Shown: positions 9,174-18,808 of the stretch, in pieces | How the letters are laid out: each line of letters begins with the position of its first letter | Numbering within the stretch: position 1 is the stretch's first letter | Assembly (NCBI GenBank): GCA_028868695.1 | Contig: JAGWTZ010000030.1 | Coordinates: forward strand, 1 to 39,289 | From: Alphaproteobacteria bacterium | Lineage (GTDB): Bacteria; Pseudomonadota; Alphaproteobacteria; Rhizobiales; Aestuariivirgaceae | Length of the DNA: 39,289 bases | Reading direction: 5' to 3' | Translations under genes and position numbers: made by a program | The notes under the pieces: model-generated | The model's input: only the letters and a program-made list of their open reading frames with translations | The model's database searches: none | Told to the model about the DNA's origin: nothing

Positions 9174-9308
9174 CGAATTCCTCCCAGAATCTGTTGTGCG
9201 GAGTTCTTTGTGGCTCCGGAGATTCAAGTTCGTGCAAATCCCCGCTTGCGGCAATCCCGTTTCCCAAATAAGAATTCCGGGTTTTTAAGATTGCTGGCAA
9301 AGCTCCTC
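9174..9308. promoter_or_regulatory. Divergent control region of the alpha-galactoside operon and its AraC-type regulator
   Basis: This 135-bp gap separates the two divergent starts. It contains a direct repeat, GCAAATCCCCG (9234-9244) and GCAATCCCG (9251-9259), spaced 17 bp start to start. That spacing would suit tandem half-sites for an AraC-family dimer. No confident -35/-10 pair was picked out for either strand. Assignment of the repeat as the regulator site is inference. Confidence 0.4.
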
Positions 9309-10208
9309 ATGGCGACGAAATCCGACAAGACTGGCGCGAGCGCCCTTACGGAGCGGCCCTTCTACCGCCGCAGCAAAGCCTTCGGCCGTTTCGGCATGCG
9401 CATTTTCAAGCCGCAAATCATGGCGGATCCTCACTGGCACGGGCACATCGAGGCGAATTTCGTGCGCCACGCCAGTCTGCTCTACAATGTTGATGGCACG
9501 CCAGTGACTGTGCAACCCGGCCAATTGGTCATCTTCTGGGCCAATGTTCCGCACCAGTTGCTGGAGATTCCACAAATAGGCGAACAGGACGCCGAACTCT
9601 GCAACATCTACATTCCGCTCGATGCCTTCCTGATGATGCCGCATCTGGCCGAATTCCAGATTGCCCTGCTCAATGGCGCGATGATCGCCTGCCCGCCGGA
9701 ACTGTGCAGCCGCGAACAGATCCAGCGTTGGTACCAGGACTATCGCTCTGCCGATGCAGCACGCCTCGATCTGATGAAGATGGAGTTGAACGCCTTGTTC
9801 CGCCGCCTGTCGCTGGAGCCGCCAAACTACCTGCGCGCACCATGGCTGGCCAACAAGCGCAAGCACGATCTCTCCTCCTCCCACATCCGCCATGTGGTGG
9901 CCATGGTTCAGCACATATTGGAGAACATCAGTGGCGCGCTGCGCAACGCCGATGTGACGGCCAAGACCGGCCTTCACCCCAACTATGCACTGGCCATCTT
10001 CACCAAGGTGATGAACATTCCGCTGAAACAGTTCATTCTGCGCATGCGCCTGCTGCGCGCCCGCGGGCTGCTGCTTGAGAGCGACCTGGCCATTTCCAAA
10101 GTTGCGGAAGAAAGCGGCTTTGGCTCCACCAGCCAGTTCTATTCGCATTTCTCCTCGGCCTATGGTGTCTCGCCCAGCAAGCTGCGCGAGAAATATCTGG
10201 CGTCCTGA
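9309..10208 (+). CDS. MelR-like AraC-family transcriptional regulator
   Basis: The 299-residue protein resembles E. coli MelR (302 residues) from end to end. The N-terminal cupin-like sensor has DPHWHGHIEANF and LVIFWANVPHQL, close to MelR's HWHGQVEVN and ITLFWACTPHQL. The C-terminal double helix-turn-helix has LHPNYALAIFTKVM and a second helix pair ending GFGSTSQFYSHFSSAYGVSP. MelR activates melibiose genes when the sugar is bound. The ATG at 9309 is preferred because the MelR-like region begins soon after it; the longer open frame upstream runs over the divergent binding-protein gene. Divergent placement beside the transporter and melA operon fits a local activator. No strong ribosome site is visible. 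Confidence 0.88.
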   Translation: MATKSDKTGASALTERPFYRRSKAFGRFGMRIFKPQIMADPHWHGHIEANFVRHASLLYNVDGTPVTVQPGQLVIFWANVPHQLLEIPQIGEQDAELCNIYIPLDAFLMMPHLAEFQIALLNGAMIACPPELCSREQIQRWYQDYRSADAARLDLMKMELNALFRRLSLEPPNYLRAPWLANKRKHDLSSSHIRHVVAMVQHILENISGALRNADVTAKTGLHPNYALAIFTKVMNIPLKQFILRMRLLRARGLLLESDLAISKVAEESGFGSTSQFYSHFSSAYGVSPSKLREKYLAS

Positions 10209-10261
10209 TTTGCTGGGGCGGAATGGGCAGATGAGGCATCCAATGAAAGGCCGAATGGCAC

Positions 10262-11401
10262 ATGGCTGAGATTGAATTAAAAACCCGGGATTTTCTCAGC
10301 GCTGCACAGGCAGAAGCCCTCTTTGATTTTGAACCGGTCGGCGCTTCGCTGCATGAGTTGGAAACACCCGTCCCCATCATTGATTTCGACGTGATGCTGG
10401 CCAATCTCATCCGCTGGCAAATGCATTGCGACCGGCTGGGCATTGCCAACTGGCCGCACATCAAAACCCACAAGCTGGTGCCCATGGCCAAGCTGCAGAT
10501 TGCCCTCGGCGCTGCGGGCCTTTGCGTGCAAAAACTGGGCGAGGCGGAGGTGATGGCCGCAGCCGGCCTGCATGATATGCTGCTCACTTTCAATGTGGTG
10601 GGCGAAAGCAAGGTCAGGCGCCTTGCGGCAGTGATGCGCAATACAAATATCGCGGTGGTGGCTGACAACGAGACAATGTTGGCTGGGCTCGCCGATGCCG
10701 CCAAGAGCGCTGGGCGCAAGCTTGAGGTGCTGGTGGAGTGTGACACTGGCCTTGGCCGCAACGGCGTACAAACACCCGCTGCAGCTCTGGCCCTTGCGCA
10801 AGCCATCGCCAGTTCTTCCCACCTCACATTTGGCGGGCTGATGACCTATCCGCCGGCCTTCAAGCGCCAACAGGTGGCAAGCTTCATCGCAAGCGCCAAG
10901 GAACTTTTGCAAAAGGCGGGCGTTCCTTGCCCGCGCGTCAGTTCCGGCGGCTCCAAGGATTTGTGGGACGACGCTGGTCTCGCGGATGTCACGGAATACC
11001 GCGCCGGTACCTACATCTACAATGACCGCCAGATGGTGGCGGCGAAATCCTGCACTTTCGCGCAATGCGCTGAGCATGTTCTGGCCACCGTTGTCAGTGT
11101 GCCCACGGCGGGCCGCGCCATCATCGACGCAGGCTCAAAGGCTCTCACCAGTGATCTGGGCGGCGTTGATGGCTATGGCGTGGTGCCAGAGCTTGGGTTC
11201 GCCAAAATCTATGCGGTGAATGAAGAGCACGGCTATCTCGACATCAGCGCCGCGCCACGCCGGCCCAAGGTGGGCGAGCGCGTCAAAATCGTCATGAACC
11301 ACACCTGCCCGGTCAACAATCTGTTCGACAAGGTGGTGTTTGGGCGCGGCGATCGCGTGCTGGGCGCCATCAAGATCGATGCGCGTGGCAAGGTGCAGTG
11401 A
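10262..11401 (+). CDS. PLP-dependent fold-III enzyme of the D-serine dehydratase / D-threonine aldolase type
   Basis: The 379-residue product has the alanine-racemase-type barrel start: TPVPIIDFDVMLANL, then HIKTHK at 66-71, with Lys68 the likely PLP lysine. Later come ECDTGLGRNGV and EYRAGTYIYND. A C-terminal metal site reads MNHTCPVNN, giving His347 and Cys349. His-x-Cys is the zinc ligand pair of eukaryotic-type D-serine dehydratases, whereas characterised D-threonine aldolases have His-x-Asp. Both families share the rest of the fold, so the reaction (D-serine deamination or beta-hydroxy-D-amino-acid cleavage) is open. It starts 53 bp after the MelR-like gene on the same strand and converges on the serine hydrolase. 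The ribosome site is weak. A link to alpha-galactosides is not evident. Confidence 0.82.
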   Translation: MAEIELKTRDFLSAAQAEALFDFEPVGASLHELETPVPIIDFDVMLANLIRWQMHCDRLGIANWPHIKTHKLVPMAKLQIALGAAGLCVQKLGEAEVMAAAGLHDMLLTFNVVGESKVRRLAAVMRNTNIAVVADNETMLAGLADAAKSAGRKLEVLVECDTGLGRNGVQTPAAALALAQAIASSSHLTFGGLMTYPPAFKRQQVASFIASAKELLQKAGVPCPRVSSGGSKDLWDDAGLADVTEYRAGTYIYNDRQMVAAKSCTFAQCAEHVLATVVSVPTAGRAIIDAGSKALTSDLGGVDGYGVVPELGFAKIYAVNEEHGYLDISAAPRRPKVGERVKIVMNHTCPVNNLFDKVVFGRGDRVLGAIKIDARGKVQ

Positions 11402-11422
11402 CCCGGCCGATTGGCCCGTGCC

Positions 11423-12628
11423 TTAGGCTGCCCCCAGCGCAGTGGCGATCACTTTGACAGCATCAAATGTTGCCACAGCCATCTTCACGTTCAGAAAATC
11501 CGGCCAGCTCGACAGCTTCACCACCACCATGTCATTGCTGAAATCGATATAGATCAGCTGCCCGAAAACGCCACGGCACAGAAGGTTGCGGTTGTCAGGG
11601 TCTGAGACCCAGAACTGGTTGTGATACCCACCCTTGGGCAGGGCCAGGATATAGGGCTCTCCGAACAGCGCGTGATCGGCGCGCCTTGTCTCCTCAATCC
11701 ATGAGGCTGGAACAACGCCCTGCCCGCCGGAAAGCACCAGTTGCCCGAAGCGGCCATAATCCCTCAGTGTGGCATTGAAGCCGCCATCGGCAAGGGCATA
11801 GCCAGCGCGGTCCACCGTGAAGCAGGCGCTTTCTTCCGCGCCAAGCTTCTGCCAAAGCTCTTCCGAAACAATTTGCGCCAGCCTTTTGCCGGTCACGCGC
11901 TCCATGCAGAAGGCGAGGATATCAGTTTCGATGGAGCGGTATTCGAAGGTCGCGCCATGCGGGCGCACCTTGGCCTTGATGCCAAGGATCTGCTCCCACA
12001 CATGCGAGGGCCAGTTGAGCGAAGGATCAGAGCCCGGAGACACCGGCTTCCAGCCTGCTGCCACATCAAGCTGGCCCATGTCGGAATGCGGGTCTGTGTA
12101 GGTCTCGTCAAAACGCTCACCCGTCGTCATGTCCAGCACTTGCTGCAACGTGGCGCCCTGCCAGCCTGTGTTCTCCAGTTCCGGCAAATAATGCGTGACA
12201 AGCTTGCTTGGCTCCAGCAGCCCACGGCCGACCAGCACGCCTGACGTCATCCCCACCACCGACTTGGCGACTGATTGCGAGAGATGCAGGCTGCGCTCAT
12301 TCATCCCGTTCAGGTAGCGCTCAAAAACAATCTGGCCATGATGCAGGACAAGAAAACCGTCCGCATAAGTTTCAGCCAGGAATTCATCCAGCGAACAGGC
12401 GGCGCCAGACAGCGATTTGACCGGCAAACCGCCAAGCGGCTTTTCCGCCCGCTCAAACTGGCGCGCCGGGCCCGCGCCGCGCCACACTTCAACAGTGGGC
12501 AGCACTTCCCTGATGTTTTGGAATGACCAGCGGTTCCAAGGCGCCCTGTCCCAATCCATGGCAGGAATGGGCCGGTTGGGCCCCGGCCCAGGGTGTGTAG
12601 GCTGCCCGCCAGTGCTTGCCTTGCTCAT
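11423..12628 (-). CDS. Beta-lactamase-fold serine hydrolase (6-aminohexanoate-dimer hydrolase / NylB-like)
   Basis: The product has about 401 residues. The serine-hydrolase motif Ser119-Val-Ala-Lys122 lies in LSQSVAKSVVG, and the second motif Tyr230-Arg-Ser232 in FEYRSIETDIL. Both fit PF00144, and the sequence style (WNRWSFQNIREVLPT near the start) is like NylB-type amide hydrolases. There is no signal peptide, so it should act in the cytoplasm. The ATG at 12628 follows a GGAGGAG site with a spacing of about 10 nt; an upstream in-frame start would run through the terminator hairpin. It is the last gene of the polyamine cluster, beyond a terminator, and converges on the PLP enzyme. Hydrolysis of an amide or ester of a polyamine is an attractive but unproven role. 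Confidence 0.8.
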   Translation of the reverse strand: MSKASTGGQPTHPGPGPNRPIPAMDWDRAPWNRWSFQNIREVLPTVEVWRGAGPARQFERAEKPLGGLPVKSLSGAACSLDEFLAETYADGFLVLHHGQIVFERYLNGMNERSLHLSQSVAKSVVGMTSGVLVGRGLLEPSKLVTHYLPELENTGWQGATLQQVLDMTTGERFDETYTDPHSDMGQLDVAAGWKPVSPGSDPSLNWPSHVWEQILGIKAKVRPHGATFEYRSIETDILAFCMERVTGKRLAQIVSEELWQKLGAEESACFTVDRAGYALADGGFNATLRDYGRFGQLVLSGGQGVVPASWIEETRRADHALFGEPYILALPKGGYHNQFWVSDPDNRNLLCRGVFGQLIYIDFSNDMVVVKLSSWPDFLNVKMAVATFDAVKVIATALGAA

Positions 12629-12649
12629 GATCAGCCTGCTCCTCCCATG

Positions 12650-12676
12650 AAAAACCCCGGCCATCTGCGGCCGGGG
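12650..12676 (-). terminator. Intrinsic terminator after potD
   Basis: CCCCGGCC (12655-12662) and GGCCGGGG (12669-12676) form an 8-bp GC-only stem with a 6-nt loop. On the minus strand a run of five T follows (12654-12650). It lies 23 bp past the potD stop. The next gene on the same strand starts only 21 nt beyond it, so termination is probably partial. Confidence 0.85.
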
Positions 12677-12699
12677 TCCCATTGCGTTTAGGCTTCGCC

Positions 12700-13734
12700 T
12701 CAGCCCTTCAGCTTGGTCCAGATCTTGTTGTAGATCTCAATCACCGCCGGGTCGCAGGGCGGCACGAACTCAGGCGTCGGCGCGCCCTTCGGCAGGTGCA
12801 GTTCCGGCGCATCGGCAAAGTCCTTCGGCAGCGCCGCAAGGCCATTGGTGATGCCGTTGTCATAGCCGGCGAATTCCGAAATCAGCGCGGCGTTCTCCGG
12901 GTCCATCACGAAGTTCTGGAAGGCCTTGGCATTGTCCATGTTCTTGGCGCCCTTCAGCACGGCGACATTGTCCATCCAGCCTTCGATGCCCTCCTTCGGG
13001 AAGGCGAATTTCACGGTGGGCATCTTCTGGCGCATGCGGTAGGCCGCACCATTCCAGGTCTGTGTGACGATCACGTCGCCGGATGTCATCTTGGTGATGG
13101 TGTCATAGCTGAAAGTCTTCCAATTGGGCTTGGCGGCCATCAGCGCATCGCTCACCTTCTTCAGGTTTTCCTTGTCAGCGCCGCAGCGCGGCACGCCAAC
13201 ATAACGCTCAGCGGCATGGGTGAGCGAGTTCGAGTCATCAAGCACATTGATCTGCCCCTTCAATTCCGCGGGTGGGTTGAAGAGAATGGCCAGCGTGTCA
13301 ATGTCGCCCTTGTACTTGGCCGTATCCACCGCGAAGTTGGTCATGCCATATTGCCAGGGAACGGAATAATGCCGGCCCGAATCCCAATACACATCCACAA
13401 ATTCCGGGCGCATGTTCTTGAAGTTGGCCATGGTGTTGGGCTCGGTCTTCTCGAGCAGGCCATCGGCAACCATGATCTTCACGGTGTAGTCAGACGGAAC
13501 CACAATGTCATAGCCGGAATTGCCGGCCCGCACCTTCGACAGCATGGTCTCGTTGGAATCATAGGAATCCAATGTGACTTTCACGTTGAATTGCTTTTCA
13601 AACTTTTCGATCAGCTTGGGGTTGGTGTAGTCACCCCAGTTGTAGATGTGCAGTTCGCCGTCGGCCAGCGCGTGCCCGGCGGCAAACATCAGCGCCGTTC
13701 CCGCGGCTGCCAATTTCAAGATGGTCTTCAACAT
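12700..13734 (-). CDS. potD: Polyamine-binding periplasmic protein (PotD/PotF type)
   Basis: This 344-residue exported protein has a signal peptide (MLKTILKLAAAGTALMFAAG, cleavage after ALA before DGEL). The mature start is typical of polyamine binders: LHIYNWGDYTNP, then DSYDSNETMLSKV, then YDIVVPSDY. Later PWQYGMTNFAVD and WNGAAYRMRQ also fit. It should bind putrescine or spermidine in the periplasm and hand it to PotB and PotC. The ATG at 13734 has CAGGAGAG upstream; an in-frame start 33 bp earlier would overlap potC but lacks the signal-peptide context. It is the last transporter gene, followed by a terminator. Which polyamine is bound cannot be read from the sequence. Confidence 0.92.
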   Translation of the reverse strand: MLKTILKLAAAGTALMFAAGHALADGELHIYNWGDYTNPKLIEKFEKQFNVKVTLDSYDSNETMLSKVRAGNSGYDIVVPSDYTVKIMVADGLLEKTEPNTMANFKNMRPEFVDVYWDSGRHYSVPWQYGMTNFAVDTAKYKGDIDTLAILFNPPAELKGQINVLDDSNSLTHAAERYVGVPRCGADKENLKKVSDALMAAKPNWKTFSYDTITKMTSGDVIVTQTWNGAAYRMRQKMPTVKFAFPKEGIEGWMDNVAVLKGAKNMDNAKAFQNFVMDPENAALISEFAGYDNGITNGLAALPKDFADAPELHLPKGAPTPEFVPPCDPAVIEIYNKIWTKLKG

Positions 13735-13763
13735 GGTCGTCTCTCCTGGTTGTGGTTTTAGTT

Positions 13764-14576
13764 TCATTTGCGCTTGCGTGCGATCAGGAACGAAATGATG
13801 ATGAAGCTGATCGAAAACAGCAGCAAAACAGCAGATATGGCGTTGATTTCCGGCGTCATCGGCCGGCGCGTCTGGTCCCAGATGTAAAGGGGCAGCGTGG
13901 TCTGCCCCGGCCCGGCCACAAGCTGGGTGATGGTGAAATCATCGAAGGACACGATGAAGGCCAGCGCGGCACCTGAGGCAATGCCCGGCACAAGCAGCGG
14001 AAACGTCACGCGCCTGAATGCCTGCCAAGGCGTGGCATAGAGATCAGCGGCGGCGTTCTCCAAGGTGAGGTCCATGTCCTCAAGCCTGGCCCGGATGGGC
14101 ATGAAGGCGAAGGGAATGCAGAATACACAATGCGCGAGCATGATGTTGCCAATGCCAAAGTTCAGCCCAAGCCCCTTGGCCAGCAAGGCAAAGAACGAAA
14201 GCGTGGCCACGGCGGTGATGATCTCCGGCACCATCAAGGGCAAGTTGATGATCATGAACGCCATCCGCATGCCCGGCCAGGCCTTCACCCGCGTCATGCC
14301 GATGGCCGCCAGCGTGGCCGTGACGGTTGAAACCAGTGTGGCCACAATCGAAATCATGAAGGTGTTGCGCGCCGCGGATTGGAAATCCTGGTTGGCCAGC
14401 GCAACGCCAAACCAGCGCAGGCTCACGCCCTCCCAATGCATCATCAGGTTTCCGGCATTGAATGCAAAAATGATCAAGACCAGAATGGGGGTATAAAGCA
14501 TCGCCAGGCACAAGATCGCCACGGCCTTGAAGCCGGGCTGCGTCTTGATATCAACTGACGCATTCACCTTATTCAT
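13764..14576 (-). CDS. potC: Polyamine ABC permease PotC/PotI type
   Basis: This 270-residue inner-membrane protein has about six spans. The cytoplasmic EAA loop reads LENAAADLYATPWQAF followed by RRVTFPLLVPGIASG. The segment SFDDFTITQLVAGPG is typical of PotC/PotI permeases. It overlaps the end of potB by 8 bp (14569-14576), consistent with coupled translation. It forms the polyamine channel with PotB and is energised by PotA. Confidence 0.92.
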   Translation of the reverse strand: MNKVNASVDIKTQPGFKAVAILCLAMLYTPILVLIIFAFNAGNLMMHWEGVSLRWFGVALANQDFQSAARNTFMISIVATLVSTVTATLAAIGMTRVKAWPGMRMAFMIINLPLMVPEIITAVATLSFFALLAKGLGLNFGIGNIMLAHCVFCIPFAFMPIRARLEDMDLTLENAAADLYATPWQAFRRVTFPLLVPGIASGAALAFIVSFDDFTITQLVAGPGQTTLPLYIWDQTRRPMTPEINAISAVLLLFSISFIIISFLIARKRK

Positions 14577-15498
14577 GATGCATCTTGCCCGAGGAGTTGC
14601 GCACGTAGAAGAACAGCGCCACCATCACCGCCGCCATCAGGATCAAGGCTTGCGCGGCACCCAGCGGCCAATTCCGGCCGGAGCCGAATTGCTGCGCGAT
14701 AAGGTCGCCGATCATCAGGTGCAGGCCACCGCCAAGAATGAGTGGCGTGACATAGGCGCCAATGGCGGGGATCAAAACCAGCAGGCAGCCCGCAACGATG
14801 CCGGGCTTTGCCAGCGGGATGATGATGCGCCACAGCACGCGGCGCTTGTCGGCATAAAGATCAAAGCCCGCCTCCACCAGCCGGAAGTCAAGCTTTTCAA
14901 GGCTTGAATACAGCGGCAGGACCATGAATGGCAGGTAGGAATAGAGCAGCCCCAGCACGATGGCAAAATTTGTGTAAAGCATGGTGATGGGCTTGTCGAT
15001 CACATGCCAGTTCATCAAGACTGTGTTGATCACCCCTTCATCGCGGATGATAAACATGATGGCCAGCGTGCGCACCAGAAGGTTGGACCAGAATGGGATC
15101 GTGATCAGCAAAACCCACCAGCTGCGCTGCTCCGGCGGCCGCGTGGCCATGAAATAGGCCGTGGGAAAACCGATGATCAGGCAAACGGCTGTGGTCACCA
15201 CTGCAAAGATCACCGAGCGCAAGTAGATGAAGAGATAGTCTGGCGAGAACTGCAGCGTGTCATCGAAGATGTCCCGCTGGAAGAGGAAGTTCAGATAGGC
15301 GTCGGTGGAGAATTTCCACTCCACGCCGCCATAGGGCGCCGCCTTCAGGAACGAATAGACCAGGATGACCAGCAATGGCCCGATGCCAAACAGCGTGATG
15401 ATCAGCAGTGAGGGCATGGCCAGCAACTGGTGGCGCCGCGCCGCATTTTTCTGGGAGGCCAGGGCGATCTCTGCAGCTTTGCTCACCGGCTCCGCCAT
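14569..15498 (-). CDS. potB: Polyamine ABC permease PotB/PotH type
   Basis: The product has about 309 residues with six likely spans. The EAA loop is seen as LVEAGFDLYADKRRVLWRII, and the family segment LVRTLAIMFIIRDEGVIN precedes it. The ATG at 15498 is preferred over a TTG at 15504, because AAGGA lies 7-8 nt before the ATG. The start sits 2 bp after the potA stop. Its partner is PotC, with which it overlaps by 8 bp. Confidence 0.92.
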   Translation of the reverse strand: MAEPVSKAAEIALASQKNAARRHQLLAMPSLLIITLFGIGPLLVILVYSFLKAAPYGGVEWKFSTDAYLNFLFQRDIFDDTLQFSPDYLFIYLRSVIFAVVTTAVCLIIGFPTAYFMATRPPEQRSWWVLLITIPFWSNLLVRTLAIMFIIRDEGVINTVLMNWHVIDKPITMLYTNFAIVLGLLYSYLPFMVLPLYSSLEKLDFRLVEAGFDLYADKRRVLWRIIIPLAKPGIVAGCLLVLIPAIGAYVTPLILGGGLHLMIGDLIAQQFGSGRNWPLGAAQALILMAAVMVALFFYVRNSSGKMHHE

Positions 15499-15500
15499 CT

Positions 15501-16601
<1,101 letters not shown>

Positions 16602-16692
16602 CACCCCTCAACCCGGCACATTCATCCTAGATCGGCAAAACAAAAATCCACAAGCCGAAAACGATTGGTCCAGATGTCCAAATCGGGCATCA

Positions 16693-17577
16693 TCAACCAT
16701 CGCGCCGCGTTCTGCCGTCCAAAGTCATCAACGCTCCATAGATTTCCGGCCGCCTGTCCCGGAACAGGCCCCAACTGCGCCGCAGCGCGCCAATTTCATC
16801 AAGGTCGAAACTTTGCAGGCGATAGCCTTCCTCAGCGCGGTCCATCTCCTGCAGCTTCTCGCCCTGAAAATCCGCAATGAAGGAACGGCCATAGAATATG
16901 TCGCTGCGGCCATCAGGCGCAGTCTCACGTCCCACGCGGTTTGAGGCCAAAACCGGCATGATATTTGCCGCCGCATGCCCCCGCATGACATTTTGCCAGT
17001 GGCTGCTGGAATCATAGGCAGGGTTCGGCGGCTCCGAGCCGATGGCCGTGGGATAGAGCAAGAATTCCGCCCCCATCAGCGCCATGGCGCGGGCGCATTC
17101 AGGAAACCATTGGTCCCAGCAGATGCCGAGGCCCAATGTGCCAACCGCGGTCTCCCACACCTTGAAGCCAGTATCGCCCGGCGAGAAATAGAACTTCTCC
17201 TGATAGCCGCGCCCATCAGGAATGTGTGATTTGCGGTAAAACCCAAGCTGCCGGCCGTCGGCATCGGCAATCACCGTGGTATTGTAATGCGCCTGCCCCG
17301 CCCTCTCAAAAACGCTGATGGGCAGAACCACGCCAATCTCTTTGGCGAGTGCGGCAAAGCGCTTCACCGTTGGGTGCCGGTCCAGCTCCACGGCCTGCGA
17401 AAGAAACCGCGCGTGCTGCTCGATGCAGAAATAATCGGCATCGAAAAGCTCTTGCAGCAACACCAGCTGTGCACCCTCAGCCACCGCAGCGCGCACCAGG
17501 CTTTCAGCCTTGTCGCAATTCTTCTTCCAGTCATTCTGGGAAGCCATCTGGGTGATGGCGAGCGTCACCCGCCGCAC
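16693..17577 (-). CDS. aguB: N-carbamoylputrescine amidase (AguB), nitrilase superfamily
   Basis: This 294-residue cytoplasmic enzyme has the nitrilase Glu-Lys-Cys triad: Glu43 in LLQELFDADYF, Lys116 in FYRKSHIPDG and Cys153 in GICWDQWFPE. These segments and the full length fit AguB, which releases putrescine, CO2 and ammonia from N-carbamoylputrescine. In the usual arginine-decarboxylase route AguB works after agmatine deiminase (AguA), which is not in the window. Here AguB sits between an acetylpolyamine deacetylase (29 bp upstream) and the Pot importer. It therefore probably serves salvage of modified putrescine. Confidence 0.92.
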   Translation of the reverse strand: MRRVTLAITQMASQNDWKKNCDKAESLVRAAVAEGAQLVLLQELFDADYFCIEQHARFLSQAVELDRHPTVKRFAALAKEIGVVLPISVFERAGQAHYNTTVIADADGRQLGFYRKSHIPDGRGYQEKFYFSPGDTGFKVWETAVGTLGLGICWDQWFPECARAMALMGAEFLLYPTAIGSEPPNPAYDSSSHWQNVMRGHAAANIMPVLASNRVGRETAPDGRSDIFYGRSFIADFQGEKLQEMDRAEEGYRLQSFDLDEIGALRRSWGLFRDRRPEIYGALMTLDGRTRRDG

Positions 17578-17606
17578 TTCAAACTCCTCCCGGCAAGAAG
17601 CGGCGT

Positions 17607-18635
17607 TCAGCCATTCTCGAAGCCCTCAATCACGTTGACGGTGTTGATGCCGATGGCGTCGATGGCATAACCGCCTTCCATCACGAACAGCGTGGGCAGC
17701 TTCAGCTTGGCAATCCGCGCGCCATAGGTCATGAAATCCGGCGACGTGAGCTTGAAGGACGAGATCGGGTCGTCCTTGTAGGTGTCAACCCCAAGCGAAA
17801 CCAGCAGCACATCAGGCTTGTAGGCCTTGATCTTGCGGCAGGCGGATTCAAGTGCTGCGCCCCATACATCATATTTGGTGCCGGGCGGCATGGGATAGTT
17901 CACATTGAAGCCCTCGCCCTTGCCGCGGCCTGTTTCATCCTTGAAGCCGAGGAAATAGGGGAAAGTGTCTTCCGGCGCGCCATGCAGCGAGCAGAACAAC
18001 ACGTCATCCCGGTCATAGAAAATGTCCTGCGTGCCGTTGCCGTGATGAAAATCAACGTCAAGGATGGCCACACGGCTGGCGCCGGCATCGCGGAACCCCT
18101 GCGCCGCGATGGCCACATTGTTGAGGAAGCAATAGCCGCCATAAAGATCATGGTGGGCATGATGGCCCGGCGGCCGGCAAAGGGCAAAGGCCGCCCTTTC
18201 ACCCCCTGAAACCAGCGCCTGCCCCTTTTGCGCAACCGCTGCAGACGCTGAGGCCGCCTTCCAGGTTCCCGCGGTGATCATTGTCTCGGTGCCAAAGGCG
18301 TAGTACCCCACTTTGCCGTCAATGGCGCGCATCGGCTTCTTGCGCAGGCCCGGAACTGGAAACATGGTGGGCAGGATTTCACCGCGATAGCCGGCCTTTT
18401 GCCAATCGCTCCATGCATTCTCCAGAAATTCAACAAATCCCTTGTCATGGACCTTGCGCACCGTGGCCATGTTGAGCTTTCCCGGCGCCATAAAGTCATT
18501 CATCTTGCGGGCCTTCAACTCCCGCAGGATATATTCCATGCGCGAAGGCCGCTCGAAGGGCGTGACCAGTTCTCCGCCATAAACCTCACCTTGTGGAAAG
18601 TGGGAACGGTGGTCATCGGTATAAATGATCTTCAT
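17607..18635 (-). CDS. Acetylpolyamine amidohydrolase (histone-deacetylase fold)
   Basis: At 342 residues it has the length and numbering of Mycoplana ramosa acetylpolyamine amidohydrolase. The active-site His158-His159 pair lies in RPPGHHAHHDLYGGYCF. Zinc ligands are Asp195 and His197 in LDVDFHHGNG and Asp284 in LGVDTYKDDP. The catalytic Tyr323 is in MEGGYAID. It removes acetyl groups from acetylputrescine, acetylspermidine and similar compounds, and is cytoplasmic. The ATG at 18635 has GGAGAG just upstream, and the family start MKIIYTDDH begins there. An upstream extension of the frame enters the divergent promoter region. It heads the polyamine operon, 29 bp before aguB. Confidence 0.92.
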   Translation of the reverse strand: MKIIYTDDHRSHFPQGEVYGGELVTPFERPSRMEYILRELKARKMNDFMAPGKLNMATVRKVHDKGFVEFLENAWSDWQKAGYRGEILPTMFPVPGLRKKPMRAIDGKVGYYAFGTETMITAGTWKAASASAAVAQKGQALVSGGERAAFALCRPPGHHAHHDLYGGYCFLNNVAIAAQGFRDAGASRVAILDVDFHHGNGTQDIFYDRDDVLFCSLHGAPEDTFPYFLGFKDETGRGKGEGFNVNYPMPPGTKYDVWGAALESACRKIKAYKPDVLLVSLGVDTYKDDPISSFKLTSPDFMTYGARIAKLKLPTLFVMEGGYAIDAIGINTVNVIEGFENG

Positions 18636-18808
18636 GCTTCTCTCCGCTGCGTGGCTGAAACTATGCCCAAGGCAATTTCCGCCAGCAAGGGCAGTCACCC
18701 GCAATTTGTGCAGCCAGTTATGCGGATTTGATTTGTCCTGCACCCATTCGGCCTTGCGGCGCCTTGCACCAAGCGACTAGGTTTTCAGGATTGCTGCAGG
18801 AAAATCTC
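18636..18808. promoter_or_regulatory. Divergent promoter region between polyamine operon and YtcJ-type gene
   Basis: A 173-bp non-coding gap lies between two divergent starts, so it must hold promoters for both transcription units. I saw ribosome sites at both ends (GGAGAG for the minus gene, AGGAAA for the plus gene). I found no convincing palindrome or -35/-10 pair. Confidence 0.45.

Noticed and set aside
12682-13761. Open frame of about 359 codons on the plus strand
   Set aside because: It mirrors potD, which has a signal peptide and family motifs on the minus strand.
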